From positions 60,785 through 124,784 of the forward strand of contig JAQUAB010000004.1 of the NCBI GenBank assembly GCA_028687475.1: DNA of 64,000 bases, given 5' to 3'. Position numbers and translations under genes: made by a program. The notes beneath the pieces are model-generated. The model had not been told where the DNA came from. It searched no databases and saw only the letters and a list, made by a program, of their open reading frames with translations. Shown here in pieces: positions 30,590 through 41,063 of this stretch; within the stretch, counting starts at the first letter, position 1, and every line of letters begins with the position of its first letter. This stretch comes from Candidatus Gracilibacteria bacterium (GTDB lineage: Bacteria; Patescibacteriota; Gracilibacteria; BD1-5; UBA2023).

Positions 30590-30928
30590 TTATTCACTCC
30601 TCGGCATACCATAGAAGTCGAATCCTTTCATATCCGTCATGGATTTTGTGATGTAGTTTTTCTTCTTTCCTTTCTTGAAAAATCCGCGTTCATCGATGAT
30701 TCCCATTTCGATAAGTTGATCAATATTTTTGGTTGGGAGTTTCTTCTTTGGGAATGCTTCTTTATTTTGGTAGTATCGAGTTCTTTTTTTGTAGGAGAGA
30801 TTGAATCGTGATTGTTTGTTCTCATTTCCCGTATAGACAAGGGCCGCCTTTTTCTTCCCTTTCGAGAGTTTACGAGCGGCAGCCTGTTTTTTTACGAGAC
30901 GTGCAGAGAGTCAATGGCTATTCGCCAT
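30590..30928 (-). CDS. Small lysine/arginine-rich protein, unknown function
   Basis: A 112-residue, strongly basic protein (SARLVKKQAAARKLSKGKKK, then LSYKKRTRYYQNKEAF and FFKKGKKKNYITKSM). The short motif LIEMGIIDERGFF may be a small winged or helical element. The composition suggests binding to RNA, DNA or the ribosome. One TGA glycine at residue 6. It lies between two tRNA genes on the same strand and could be co-transcribed with tRNA-Gly(UCA). Confidence 0.7.
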
Positions 30929-30929
30929 A

Positions 30930-30957
30930 ATTATGAATTTTGAATTATGAATTTTGA
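30930..30957. repeat. Heptad tandem repeat
   Basis: ATTATGA and ATTTTGA alternate, four units of 7 bp, between the basic-protein gene and tRNA-Gly(UCA). Confidence 0.75.
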
Positions 30958-30976
30958 ATTTCGCGATAGCGAAGTA

Positions 30977-31055
30977 TGGAGCGGGGAAACGGGTTCGAAC
31001 CGTCACACCCAAGGGTTGAAGCCTTAGTACACTCACTCTTTTATGTTACCCCCGC
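30977..31055 (-). tRNA. tRNA-Gly (anticodon UCA), decoder of UGA
   Basis: Acceptor GCGGGGG/TCCCCGC with U73 and encoded CCA, the glycine identity set (as in GCGGG...CCCGCUCCA tRNAs). Anticodon stem TAAGG/CCTTG with loop CTTCAAC gives UCA, which pairs with UGA codons. The D-arm is atypical: ACA/TGT can pair but the loop (TAAAAGAGTGAG) lacks the usual GG. This RNA explains the in-frame TGA codons across the window. Confidence 0.93.
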
Positions 31056-31175
31056 ATGAGATAATGCATAATTACATAGAAAAAATGTACAATGCAGAGC
31101 ACGGGCAGTATATAAAATACAGTACAAAAGTCAAAAATCTCTTTCGTTTTCAAAAATCTTTTTTATAGTGGTGCC

Positions 31176-32867
31176 ATGACTTCACATTCTGATATACAAC
31201 TTCTCGACGAGATTCTCTTGGCTCTTATTTCTGATGAAACGATAGTGACAAAGGATGACTTCCACCGACTGAAGAATACGATTCTCGCGAAATACAAGAA
31301 AGAAACAGCTCCCACTGCGATTGAGCTTATTTCACGATACCAAGAACTTATCGATGATGGAACTCATGAAGATATTTTGCGCGTTCGAAAAGTGCTTCGC
31401 AAACGTGCGATCCGCTCACTTTCTGGCGTTTCAGTGATTTCGCTTCTGACGAAGTTCTGGTGATGTCCAGGTAAGTGCATCTATTGTCCGACCTATGACA
31501 ATCTCCCAAAGAGTTATATCACAGATGAGCCTGCCGTTCAGCGTGCGGAACTGAATCAATTTGACCCATTTCGTCAGGTGCAGAATCGTCTCCAGTCACT
31601 CACTATGACAGGGAATGCGATCACGAAATGCGATGTGCGCATTATTGGAGGAACTTGGAGTGTGTATCCACGAGAGTATCAGGAGGATTTTATCCGGAAT
31701 ATTTATGATGCTCATACCGCATTCCAATATCAGAAAAACAAAAAATTAGTTCGAGAAAATAAAGATTCACCATTCGCCGCTTCGATAGATAATAGTGATT
31801 CCGAATGGGTTCCATCGAAAACGCTTGAAGAGGCAAAAACGCGAAATCAAACAGCAGAGAGTCGTGTGATCGGGATTGCCATCGAGACGCGTCCGGACTG
31901 GATTGACGAGGAAGAGATCATTCGATTGCGTCGCTATGGAGTGACTCGCGTGGAGATAGGATACCAGACAACGATCGACAGTATCAACGAGATGAATAGA
32001 CGCGGACATGGAAATAAGGAGTCCATTCGTGCCACGAGACTTCTCAAAGACGCAGGATTCAAGGTCGTGGCTCATATGATGCCTGGACTTCTTGGTGCAA
32101 CACCAGAGCTTGATAGGGAATCTATGCAAGCCGTATTTTCGAATCCTGATTTTCGTCCGGATGAACTCAAGATGTATCCTCTTGTTGTCACTCCACATTC
32201 TGAACTGGAAGAAATCTGGAAAAGATGAGAATTTGAGCCATATGATGATGCGACTCTGATTCCACTGATGGCGGAACTCCAGACAATGATTCCTGAGTAT
32301 GTCCGACTCAATCGCATGTATCGGGATATTCCAGCGGGTCAGATTCTCGCAGGATCGAAGGTTGCGAATCTCCGTCAGATTACCGAAGCTAGCATGATTG
32401 CGCGCTGACTTTATCGTCATGATATTTCTGCGCGAGAAATCCGGGCAAAAGAGAATAATCCAATAAATGCAATATTGGACATTCAATTCTACGAAGCAAG
32501 CGGAGGACATGAATATTTTCTTCAGTTCATTGATCCGGAAGATAGAACGATATTTGGATTGGCACGACTTCGTATTTCATCACAGTATTTCACAGGAGAA
32601 AAACACTTTCTCACAGTGTTAGAAAACACTGCTATTGTACGCGAAGTGCATGTTTTTGGAGATCAGCTTGCTCTTGGTGCACGTGCAGATGGAACCGGTC
32701 AACATATGGGATTCGGTCGTCGTATGATGCAAGAGATGGAGAGAATTGTTCGAGAAAAGTATCCGGAGATCCAGAAATTGGCAGTGATCTCATGAGTAGG
32801 AGTACGTCAGTATTATGAGAAACATGGATATTCACTCGAAGGGGAATATATGATGAAATATTTATAA
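31176..32867 (+). CDS. Elp3-family tRNA uridine-34 modification enzyme
   Basis: A 563-residue protein with a radical SAM domain and a C-terminal GNAT acetyltransferase domain. The cluster motif CPGKCIYC is at residues 98-105; IRIIGGTWS-like VRIIGGTWSVYP, AIETRPDWI and RVEIGYQTT are Elp3 hallmarks. The GNAT part has FGRRMMQEMERIV and VRQYYEKHGY. Elp3 adds a carboxymethyl group to wobble U34 using acetyl-CoA and SAM. Four glycines are TGA, including the one before CPGKC. It is divergent from tRNA-Gly(UCA), 120 bp away. Confidence 0.93.
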
Positions 32868-33050
32868 TACTATAGGTTGTATAGAGGGGAATGTATTGAA
32901 TACAAGTGCCGAAAAATATTTCGTCTTTTTGCAGAGAATATCCAGTATACTCAGATATTGTACTTACAAATTAACTTCCCACTTCCAGAACTTCTCTATT
33001 TACTCGTAATTACTGATACATTGACAAAATAATGTTTTGTAATTAATCAT

Positions 33051-33079
33051 TTGACATAAAGAAAAATATCTGCTATCTT
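33051..33079 (+). promoter_or_regulatory. Strong promoter of the major pilin gene
   Basis: TTGACA (33051-33056) and TATCTT (33074-33079) with a 17-bp spacer, leaving a leader of about 100 nt before the pilin ATG. The remainder of the 32868-33186 gap shows no gene. Confidence 0.6.
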
Positions 33080-33186
33080 CTTCACGTATTATACATATAC
33101 AAAGAAAAATGTCTTCATATTTCCCCTTTTTTTTGTCACAAAACCTGTATAATACGCTCGTCTTTTATTTCTTTCACTTTTCCTCT

Positions 33187-33693
33187 ATGAGACTTTCTAC
33201 TCGTGGTTTTACTCTCGTTGAACTCATGATCGTAATCGCGATTATCGGTATCCTTGCTGCTGCTCTCTTCCCGTCAATGACGAATTACCTCAAGCGTTCT
33301 CGTGACGCTGCTCGTACTTCGAATTTGAAGGATATCTCTACTGCACTTGGTGCATATTTTTCTGACAAAGAAGAATATCCAAGAGCTGGAGCTAACAACT
33401 GTGTCAATTCTGGTTCTACAGGACTTGATACTGTCTATATGCCAAAGGGAGTTCCTGTAGATCCTGTTAATACATCTCGTAATAATGGATGTGGACTTGC
33501 TCCAAAAGCTGGATATGGATATGGTTCTGGTACTATGGCTGGAGCCCCAGCATTTACTCTCACCGCGGTTCTCGAGAACCAGAATGGAGGAAACACTGGA
33601 GGTGTTGCAACCGCATATATTGGAAACTTTGCTGTTGCAACTCAGTTCTCATTCGAGAAGGGTACTGGTTCTGGTTTCATCATGTCGAACTAG
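33187..33693 (+). CDS. pilA: Type IV pilin, PilA/PilE-like
   Basis: A 168-residue prepilin. The leader MRLSTRG is followed by the cleavage site G/FTLVELMIVIAIIGILAA with Glu at mature position 5, the classic class III signal and assembly helix. The globular part has one cysteine pair (NNCVNSG, NNGCGLA) and ends with a Gly-rich strand region. It polymerises into type IV pili for adhesion, motility or DNA uptake after PilD processing. It lacks TGA in the helix. A second pilin follows 215 bp downstream. Confidence 0.93.
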   Translation: MRLSTRGFTLVELMIVIAIIGILAAALFPSMTNYLKRSRDAARTSNLKDISTALGAYFSDKEEYPRAGANNCVNSGSTGLDTVYMPKGVPVDPVNTSRNNGCGLAPKAGYGYGSGTMAGAPAFTLTAVLENQNGGNTGGVATAYIGNFAVATQFSFEKGTGSGFIMSN

Positions 33694-33908
33694 TGAGCTA
33701 TATCGACAAAAGTACTTTCCAGAAGGAGGGTACTTTTTTTATTTTCCAAGAAAGAGCATATTTGCATTTTTTATTTATAAACTATATATAGAATTTGTCA
33801 CTAGTATTTTATTTTTAGATATGAAAATTTTACTATAATTCACTCGAGTTTTTTCAGAAGACATGTATCTTTTTGCATGAACTTTGTTTTATATTTTTTC
33901 TTTCCTCT

Positions 33909-34499
33909 ATGTTTTTCTCCTCGAATCGAAATAAGTGATGATTTACTCTCGTAGAGGTTATGGTTGTGGTGATGATCCTCGGAGTATTATTCGTCTGACT
34001 CTATATGTGATTCCAGCCCTATATGAAGCGTTCTCGTGACACGAAACGCGTAGCGAATATGCTTCAGTATTCGAATGTTCTTGAGACATTTGATAAGAAT
34101 TTTGATACATTTCCTTCTGTGTATGGAGCATGAGGAAGCCCTACTGCTTCTGGCTATTGTCTCTCAGAACTGCCTACACGATGAGATATCGCAGCTCTCG
34201 GAAATGCTGGAAAATTCAGTGCTCTCACTATTGATACCACACCTCCTCCACGTGATCCAGATCAGACTGTTGTTGTTCCTCCGTGCAGTCTTCCATGATC
34301 TTATGTGTATAGTCGACTCGATTATGGAGGTGGGAAACAGGCAGCCCTTATAGCTGCACGTCTGGAGATTCGTACCAGTGCCAATTATGGTACAGGCTCA
34401 GATCTTCTGAATCCATTGAAGTTCCAGGATGATACAAAAAAAGGAACTGTTCCACCAACGGCTTCCGATCAACTGTATGTTGTAACGAGACTACATTAG
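33909..34499 (+). CDS. Second type IV pilin-like protein
   Basis: A 196-residue prepilin: leader MFFSSNRNKGG, then FTLVEVMVVVMILGVLFVG with Glu5. Both glycines before the cleavage point are TGA codons, so peptidase processing depends on UGA recoding. The mature domain has SGYCLSELP and PPCSLPGSYVYSRLDYGGG, consistent with a minor pilin or pseudopilin having a Cys loop. Six other glycines are TGA. It is probably expressed with or after the major pilin gene. Confidence 0.88.
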
Positions 34500-34602
34500 A
34501 GAAAGACGATTCCATAAGAGAGTTATTTACACGATAAATCTGAATTGACAATATTATTTTTTGTGATAAATTATACCAGTTATTTCATAACCATATATAC
34601 AT

Positions 34603-34791
34603 ATGTCAGGAGGACACGGTCATGATGACCATGGAAAAGGAGATCATGGAGGCGGAAGCAAGTCTACTATTGACCTCGGAATCTCAGGAATGATTGGCAG
34701 TTTCTTCGGAATCGCCAGCGGAGCTGCACCAATGAAAGATGCTCTCCACTGAGGCGGAGGCGGCGGACATGGGCATGGCGGACATCACTAA
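34603..34791 (+). CDS. Small His/Gly-rich protein, probable metal binder
   Basis: A 62-residue protein with His/Asp/Gly-rich ends (SGGHGHDDHGKGDHGGG and GGGHGHGGHH) around a short hydrophobic helix (IDLGISGMIGSFFGIASGAA). Such termini bind Ni, Zn or Cu. A TTGACA-type promoter (34545-34550) precedes it and a terminator follows, so it is monocistronic. The membrane protein at 44004-44990 has a similar His-rich tail. Confidence 0.75.
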
Positions 34792-34795
34792 AAAC

Positions 34796-34825
34796 AAAAT
34801 CCCTTCTATTTTCGGAAGGGATTTT
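34796..34825 (+). terminator. Intrinsic terminator
   Basis: AAAATCCCTTC and GAAGGGATTTT arms form a hairpin just after the His-rich gene. Confidence 0.8.
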
Positions 34826-34889
34826 CTGTGAAAAGCTGAATATCTATAGCAAAGTGCGATGTACAGAGGACTTTTTGTTCTTTTACAAT

Positions 34890-35504
34890 TTATTTATTCA
34901 ATGTTCCTAATGTTTTGAGTTTCTGAAATCTTGATTCTGAGTTTCATTGAAAAGCCTTTCTTCCAGTCATATTAATGTCAAAAGAGTCAATATATTTCAG
35001 TCTTCAGTCTCTCGTTACAATAAGATTCTCATCACCGTATAAATCTATGGTAAATCATTCTTTTTTTAAGGATCTATACCCACATATAAATAAGTCAATA
35101 TCATTTTGTAAATCATGATTATATTCCAATTCTCTAACTAAGAATTCAAAATTTTGTTCTGATCAGAAAACATCATATGCTATTGTGACGGGTGAACAAA
35201 ATGCTGTTATCAATTCATGAGTTCATTCTATCTCTCAAGGTTTCTCACTCACAAAGGCTTGCATGGGAACAATGTCACCCAGATAATGACGGAGTTTTCT
35301 ATACTCTTCTCTAACTTCCTCTAATTTCTCAGAACCAAGTCTGGACTTCTTTACTAAAACCCTGATTGCCCGACCATCTTCTATAAAGTTCATAAGTACA
35401 ACAGCACGACAATTGGAACCAAGAAGTTTTTCCTGTCTGTGGGCAATATCGGTTGGTTGGATTTCACCTTTTGTATAAGCAACGAGGGTATCTTTCTTTA
35501 TCAT
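34890..35504 (-). CDS. Kinase-fold-like protein, unknown substrate
   Basis: A 204-residue protein with seven TGA codons. RAIRVLVKKSR looks like the beta-3 strand with the ATP-binding lysine, and DLYGDENLIVTRDG with KYIDSFD resembles the catalytic loop (D-x4-N) and metal-binding Asp of protein-kinase-like enzymes. There is no glycine-rich loop or HRD motif, and it is much shorter than a full kinase, so it may be a truncated or divergent member. It stands alone on the minus strand. Confidence 0.5.
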
Positions 35505-35794
35505 ACGAAAGGAATCTGAATATTATGGAAGTATAGCATGAGTTTTAATCTTTCGCAAAAGAAAATAGTAGAGATTTTTTTGATAGTTACCTTCATTTTA
35601 TTTTTGCGTGCAAAGTTCTAATTTTCTTTAGTGTCGAACTATCAGCCAGCCATGATAGTAGACTGTATCACAAAATATCCACTACGGTATTTTGACTAAC
35701 AACATTCAATATTTTGAATTGATTGTGATTCATACAAAAAAATAATAATACTCATATATTATTGAATATTATTATTTGTCAACTTGTGAATTTA

Positions 35795-37660
35795 TTACTG
35801 TACTATCACCACCACCTTCGGCTCTTTCCCTATCTCATAGAGACAGAGGTCACAGACCTTGCGTTCGACATGAGAAACGAATGAATCTGCATCCTTGAAT
35901 CGAGAGAGATCCTTGAGAATATCCTTGATCGCGGTATCGAGGGATTTCTCGAGATTCGGAACCTTGTCGACAGGAGGAAGTCCGACGGTCTGATACTTGA
36001 TAGCGAAACCAGAATTTTTCTTCACAATACCGATTACCAGCACTCCCTGAGAAGAAATCTGGAAACGATCATGAAGTTCTTTCTCTGCACTATATCCTAC
36101 CATGCGACCATCGACCGTGATGAGCTTGTGTGACGCGTATTCATCCGTCTCACGGATGGAATCTTTCGTGAATTCGAGGATTTTCCCATTCTTGAGAATG
36201 ACGACTTTATCTTTCGCATATCCGAGTTCATACGCATTGCGAGCATTTCCACGAAGCATATGTGGGAATCCGTAGATTGGCACATAGTATTCCGGACGAA
36301 TGAGATTGATCATCTTTTTTGTATCCTCTTCGCGAGCATGTCCACCAGCATGGACTTCTGATTCCTTGTAGTGGTGAATCTTCGGACCTTGTTGGGTAAT
36401 AAGATCGAAAAGTCCTTGTACCGCACGTTCATTCCCTGGAATGACTGAAGAAGAGAAGATAATCGTATCATCTGACTTGAGTGTTGTATCACGAGATTCT
36501 CCTGTGACGATGCGCATGAGAGCCGCATAACGCTCGCCCTGAGCACCCGTACAACAGATAGTGATATCCTTGTCTGGAAGTTTCGCCGCATCTTCCATAG
36601 AAATGATAGTTCCTGGCTTTGGTCGCACGTATCCGAGCTTGATGGCGATGTCGATATAGTTATTCATCGAACGACCGAGAAGCACGACCTTGCGATTGTA
36701 TTTCTCTGCAGTTGAGATGATGAGCATCACGCGATCGATAATCGAAGAAAATGTCGCCGTAATGACACGACCTGGCGCTTTCTCGAAAATATCCTCGATA
36801 GAATGAACCACCTCAGATTCAGAGATAGAAGAACCGAGAAGATGAGCATTTGTCGAATCAGAAAAAAGAGCACGAACTCCGCGATTCCCAATCGTTTCGA
36901 GATATTCGAAGTTCGTCGATGGGCGATTCGGAAGTGGTGTACGATCGAACTTCCAGTCCCCTGTATGAACGAATCGTCCAACAGGAGTCTCGATGAGAAG
37001 CCCAACAGAATCAGGAATCGAATGATCTACAACGAATGGAGTGATCTGAAAATGTTTCCCGAGCTGAATCGGTTGATAGCGAACATATTCACGAAGATTC
37101 GGAAGTGTCGCACCCATATCTCCTTGCTTGAGTTTGATAAGCTCGTAGGCCATAGCTGTCGCGTAGAGTGGAGTTGAACGGCCGAGTTGTTCCATGAGAA
37201 AGTACACTCATCCGATATGATCGATATGTCCGTGTGTGATACATGCACCGACAACTTTTTTCCCACGACAATACGTGAGATCAGGAATAGAAGAGTTTAT
37301 ACCGTATTGATACTGATCAGGAAACTGGAGTCCCATATCTATGATAATCATCTCATCTTCATACTCGAATCCCATACAGTTGAGACCCACTTGTTCCGTA
37401 CCACCGAATGGTATGACACGAAGTGTTTCTTTCTGAAGTGGTTTTACTTTCTCTTCGTGTTGTCCGAGGAACTTCTTGAGTGCTTGAACCGGAGTGAGAA
37501 ATGGATAAGAGCGTTTTGCCTTATAGGAATCCTCGAAGATGAAAGAATCTCCAGGACGGATATTGCTCTGGATTTTCTTTCCAGAATCGAAAAAGCTTCG
37601 TGGAGCTCATTTCTCTTTTGGAGAAGCTCCCGTATTGCTTTGAAAGCGTTTGTTTCGCAT
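35795..37660 (-). CDS. rnj: Ribonuclease J
   Basis: A 621-residue metallo-beta-lactamase/beta-CASP ribonuclease. A 60-residue N-terminal extension precedes LRVIPFGGTEQVGLNCMGFE. The catalytic motif is THGHIDHIGG; later motifs are VDHSIPDS, HTGDWKFD, FSDSTN and HAGGHAREED. A C-terminal RNase J domain (DGRMVGYSAEKELHDR onward) completes it. It degrades and matures RNA as 5'-3' exonuclease and endonuclease. TGA encodes Gly in the extension and directly after HIDHIG. The 35505-35794 gap upstream of its stop has only AT-rich inverted repeats. Confidence 0.95.
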
Positions 37661-37806
37661 AATAAATATTGGTTAAGAAATTGTCATTCCGTAGCAAAGC
37701 GAAGGAATCGCTTTTTTATTTGCTTATGAGAAAAAGGATACTATTCTCATAAAATTATTGTGAAAGGGATGTCTACGGCATGACAAAAACATTCCCTTTT
37801 CTTTTT

Positions 37807-39036
37807 CTATCGTTCGATAATAATCGGCATCACGACAGGAGTACGTCCCGTGAGAAGGTAACAGTATTTCGTGAGTTCACGACGAAGAATCTGAACGAGT
37901 TCAGCACGTTCGATTTTCTGATTTGCGAGAATCGTCTGTTCATAGGTATGTCGGATTCACTTGAGCACTTCTTTGTGTACCATCATCATCTCCTGAGCAT
38001 GGACGAATCCGCGAGAATCGATGAAAATATGCCCAACAATAGCTCTCGCATGAATATCTTCTTCGATCACAAAAGTCAAAACTCCATTTTCCGCGAGCAG
38101 TTCGCGATCCTTGAGCGTATATCCCGCCTCGACTCCAACAGAATTTTTATCGATATAGAATGTATCGAACGTGAATTTGAGCGTATTTTTCGAGATATTC
38201 TTTCGAGAAATATCGACAATTTCACCAGGAGTGAATGTGAAATTCTTCGCACCATGAAGAACGAATGATTCACCTTCTGGAAAAAGTGAGAAAAATTGTG
38301 GATGAGTACTATTTTTCGAAGATGCAGGAAGAAATATTCCATCTCCATCGAGAGAAACTATCATCCCACCATCACGATTTTCGAACAGAAATTCTCCTAC
38401 TTTTCTGTCATTCATTCCTGGAGAAAAAATCTCAAAGAATCGACATTTATCGAGAAAATCTATATCTTTCACATTGCTGCGAATATATGCAATAACATCT
38501 CTCGTAGCATATACATGAGGAAAACCAAGTGCATCGAGAACTATTTGGAAAACTTCAATATCAAATTCTGGAGTGAGAAGTACCCATCCGATAAGACGAT
38601 CTTTCTCACTATATGGAAGTCGCATATCCGGAAAAGATTTGTACGTTTTGCCGCTCGAGAAAATCTCCGAAAATCCAGTTCCAAAAAGAAGTGTTCCCTC
38701 TCCTCCACGAACAATCATGAATGGATCAGTATGTTTCACATTCGAGAGAACTGTGAGGCGAAGCGACTGATCTCATCCTTGTGGGAAAAATGATGGCTTC
38801 ATTGATTCGATCAGTTTTTTGAGTCCTCCTTCTATCTCGCGAGGCGGCGTTACTGATTGACTTGCCCTTGAAGGACTCGGTTTTTTTTGAGGAAATGGCT
38901 TCTGCACACGAGAAGTATCATTTCTTGCATTTTCATGATTGCGCGGAAAAAATGGCTTTTTTGCCTCAGAAGATTGCGGCGCAGACGAACCACCTCAGAA
39001 AGTGATATCATCAGTATCACCAAAAATATGTCACAT
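37807..39036 (-). CDS. Catalytically degenerate RNase J paralogue
   Basis: A 409-residue protein upstream of rnj on the same strand. After a Pro/Ser-rich N-terminus (residues 1-85) it aligns with RNase J: LRLTVLSNVKHTDPFMIVRG corresponds to the first strands. LIGWVLLTPEFDIEVF stands where rnj has the HxHxDH motif, so the zinc-binding histidines are lost. The C-terminal domain is intact (DSRGFVHAQEMMMVHKEVLK, then RRELTKYCYLLTGRTPVVMP). The beta-CASP region is shortened. It probably forms a complex with, or regulates, the active RNase J. Several glycines are TGA. Confidence 0.75.
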
Positions 39037-39240
39037 AGAATGGACGGAAAAATAGATAAAAATTCGTAGAAACTACGACTGGCAATGCCAGAAATGTCAC
39101 AAACCCAGAACACAAACGAAAACAATGCAAAGAAAGAATCGTTCAGTAAGTATAGTTGTTATATAAAACTCTGGATTTGATCGACAAATCTCTAAGAAAA
39201 TCATTTCGCAGAGATATATCGACCAGAAGAATTGGAAGGA

Positions 39241-39924
39241 TTATATAGATTCTTGTAGGGAATACAAATATTTTTGTACTGAGATTGGAACTTTTGTTGT
39301 ATCCCACAGATAGTTCGGAATCTTCCCGATGCGATAATCGGTGTCCACGAATTCTCCCTTTGTGAATACATATTGCGAAAAGAAGAGATATTTTCGTCTG
39401 AGGGAATCATTCTTCATAGCACGATCCGCAAAGTCACGATTATGAAAAATATAAAAAACAAATGATTCCGCAAAGTCCTCATACTTATTGGTTGATGCAT
39501 ATCCAGAAACAAAATTCGACAGCGTTTCGCCTGATTTCTTGGTTGTTTTATTTTGCCAACTGATTCGATAGAATATATTCGAAGGATCTGAATAACCAGC
39601 AAGGGTGTAGATATCTACATAGTGTCAGAGTTCATGAACCAACAGCTTCAGGAACTCACCATCCCGAAGTATAGAAGAAGAAAGAGTGATTGATCGTCAT
39701 TGTATTTTTCCTCGCGGTTCCTTCTGATTCGTATCTATGACTACTGAGAGGGAATTGTACTCGAATCAGAGTTCATTGGAATTCAGGACTTCTTCTATGA
39801 TTTTTTTTCGTGCATCGAGATTGTACTGGGTTCAAAGAGTATTCACTACATATCCTTCACCCGCATATAGTGGGAAAATCAAGGAAAAGCTCGCACAGAT
39901 GAGGAAGATTCCTCGTAGAACCAT
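39241..39924 (-). CDS. Secreted zinc metalloprotease-like protein
   Basis: A 227-residue protein with an N-terminal signal peptide (GIFLICASFSLIFPLYA). HELGHYVD at residues 97-104 is a HExxH zincin motif whose glycine is a TGA codon, and KYEDFAESFVFY supplies the downstream glutamate (E153) expected for a gluzincin-type third ligand. The arrangement resembles anthrax-lethal-factor-like M34/peptidase_M-type secreted zincins. It lies 5 bp after the end of the first VirB2-like gene, so it may be part of the pilus operon and could act on host or pilus proteins. Confidence 0.75.
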
Positions 39925-39928
39925 GAAT

Positions 39929-40348
39929 TTATAGAGAAAGAAATTGATTGATAAAGCCAATGAATATGTCGATCAAACCAAATGCAGCTAGAATCAGTAT
40001 CAGTCCAGCTATTGCATAAATTGCCGTAGATTTTGCGTGTTTCAACTTCTCATCATCACCATAAGCTGTCGTATACTGGATACCAGCCCATACGAGAAAT
40101 GCAATCGCAAATACCGCGCCAAGAGCAATTGCTCGTTCCACGATAACAGTTACACGATCACGGATTCATTCCACATCATCTCATTGGGATGGATCTACAC
40201 CGATAGTATCACTCCCACAGCTCTGTAGAAATTCTACAGCATTCGATGAATCTACACTACAGTATGCTGCATGAGTAAAAGCAGGGAAAAATACAAAATT
40301 GCAAAAACCAGTAAAAAGAAATGTGATAATGAGAAGAATTTTTTTCAT
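39929..40348 (-). CDS. VirB2/TrbC-like pilin, copy 1
   Basis: A 139-residue protein with a signal peptide (LLIITFLFTGFCNFVFFPAF, cut near THA), a short Cys-containing linker (AAYCSVDSS, LQSCGSD) and two membrane helices (AIALGAVFAIAFLVWAGIQY; AIYAIAGLILILAAFGLIDI) separated by the basic loop GDDEKLKHAKS. This is the VirB2/TrbC pilin layout of type IV secretion systems. It belongs to a run of four similar genes. Two glycines are TGA. Confidence 0.8.
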
Positions 40349-40353
40349 AATAA

Positions 40354-40698
40354 CTAGAGAGATAATCCAGAAATAATAACAACAAAAGTATAAGCACATG
40401 CTATAGCAATCAATCCGATTGCACCATATGTGAGTGATTTAAAGGCTTTTTTCATTTTTTCCTCATCTCATTCGGCTGTCATGAGTTGGTACCCAATATA
40501 GAGTGTAACACCCGTGATGATCAAGGGAACAGCTCAGCGGACAAGAACCTTTTCTATATAGGAGAGAACCATTTCTAGAGTCCAGCCATTTCCACTCTCA
40601 CCAGCCCAAATATCACTCGATGGATTGACTCCTGTAGTAGATACTTCCGCGAAGATGCGAATGGGAAGAATAAAAAGAAGAAAAAAAAGATATTTCAT
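40354..40698 (-). CDS. VirB2/TrbC-like pilin, copy 2
   Basis: A 114-residue protein: signal peptide (YLFFLLFILPIRIFA), linker with WAGESGNGWTLEMV, then two helices (AVPLIITGVTLYIGYQLM; YGAIGLIAIACAYTFVVII) around the loop EGDEEKMKKAFKS. Two TGA glycines. Spaced 5 bp from copy 1 and 10 bp from copy 3. Confidence 0.8.
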
Positions 40699-40708
40699 AG
40701 AAAAAATA

Positions 40709-41047
40709 TTAACCAATGCGAACATTACTGAGGATCTGAACAACACCAAATGCCATTCCTGCGACAAGAACTCAAATCAAAGAATAAATAAGTATATGTC
40801 GAGCCTTTTTCATTTTCTCGTCATCTCCCGCTGAGAGCATCATCTGAATGCCTCACCATGTTATCCCGATTACCCCGAGAACCGATGCTATACCTATCGC
40901 ATAAGCAATAACATTCGAAAGAAGTGTGATAGCGTAACTCTCATCGGTTGTAGATGGTTGTATCATATCACTCGGAGAGACAAGTTCATATGCGAAAGCG
41001 CTCGATGTAAGCAAAAGGGCAAGAATGAATGAAAAAATCTTGTACAT
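40709..41047 (-). CDS. VirB2/TrbC-like pilin, copy 3
   Basis: A 112-residue protein: signal peptide (FSFILALLLTSSAFA), linker, helix 1 (NVIAYAIGIASVLGVIGITW), loop SAGDDEKMKKARH, helix 2 (LIYSLIGVLVAGMAFGVVQI). The G after TW is TGA. Same architecture as its neighbours but only modest identity, so the copies are old. Confidence 0.8.
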
Positions 41048-41063
41048 GGGCGAAAATTATGAA

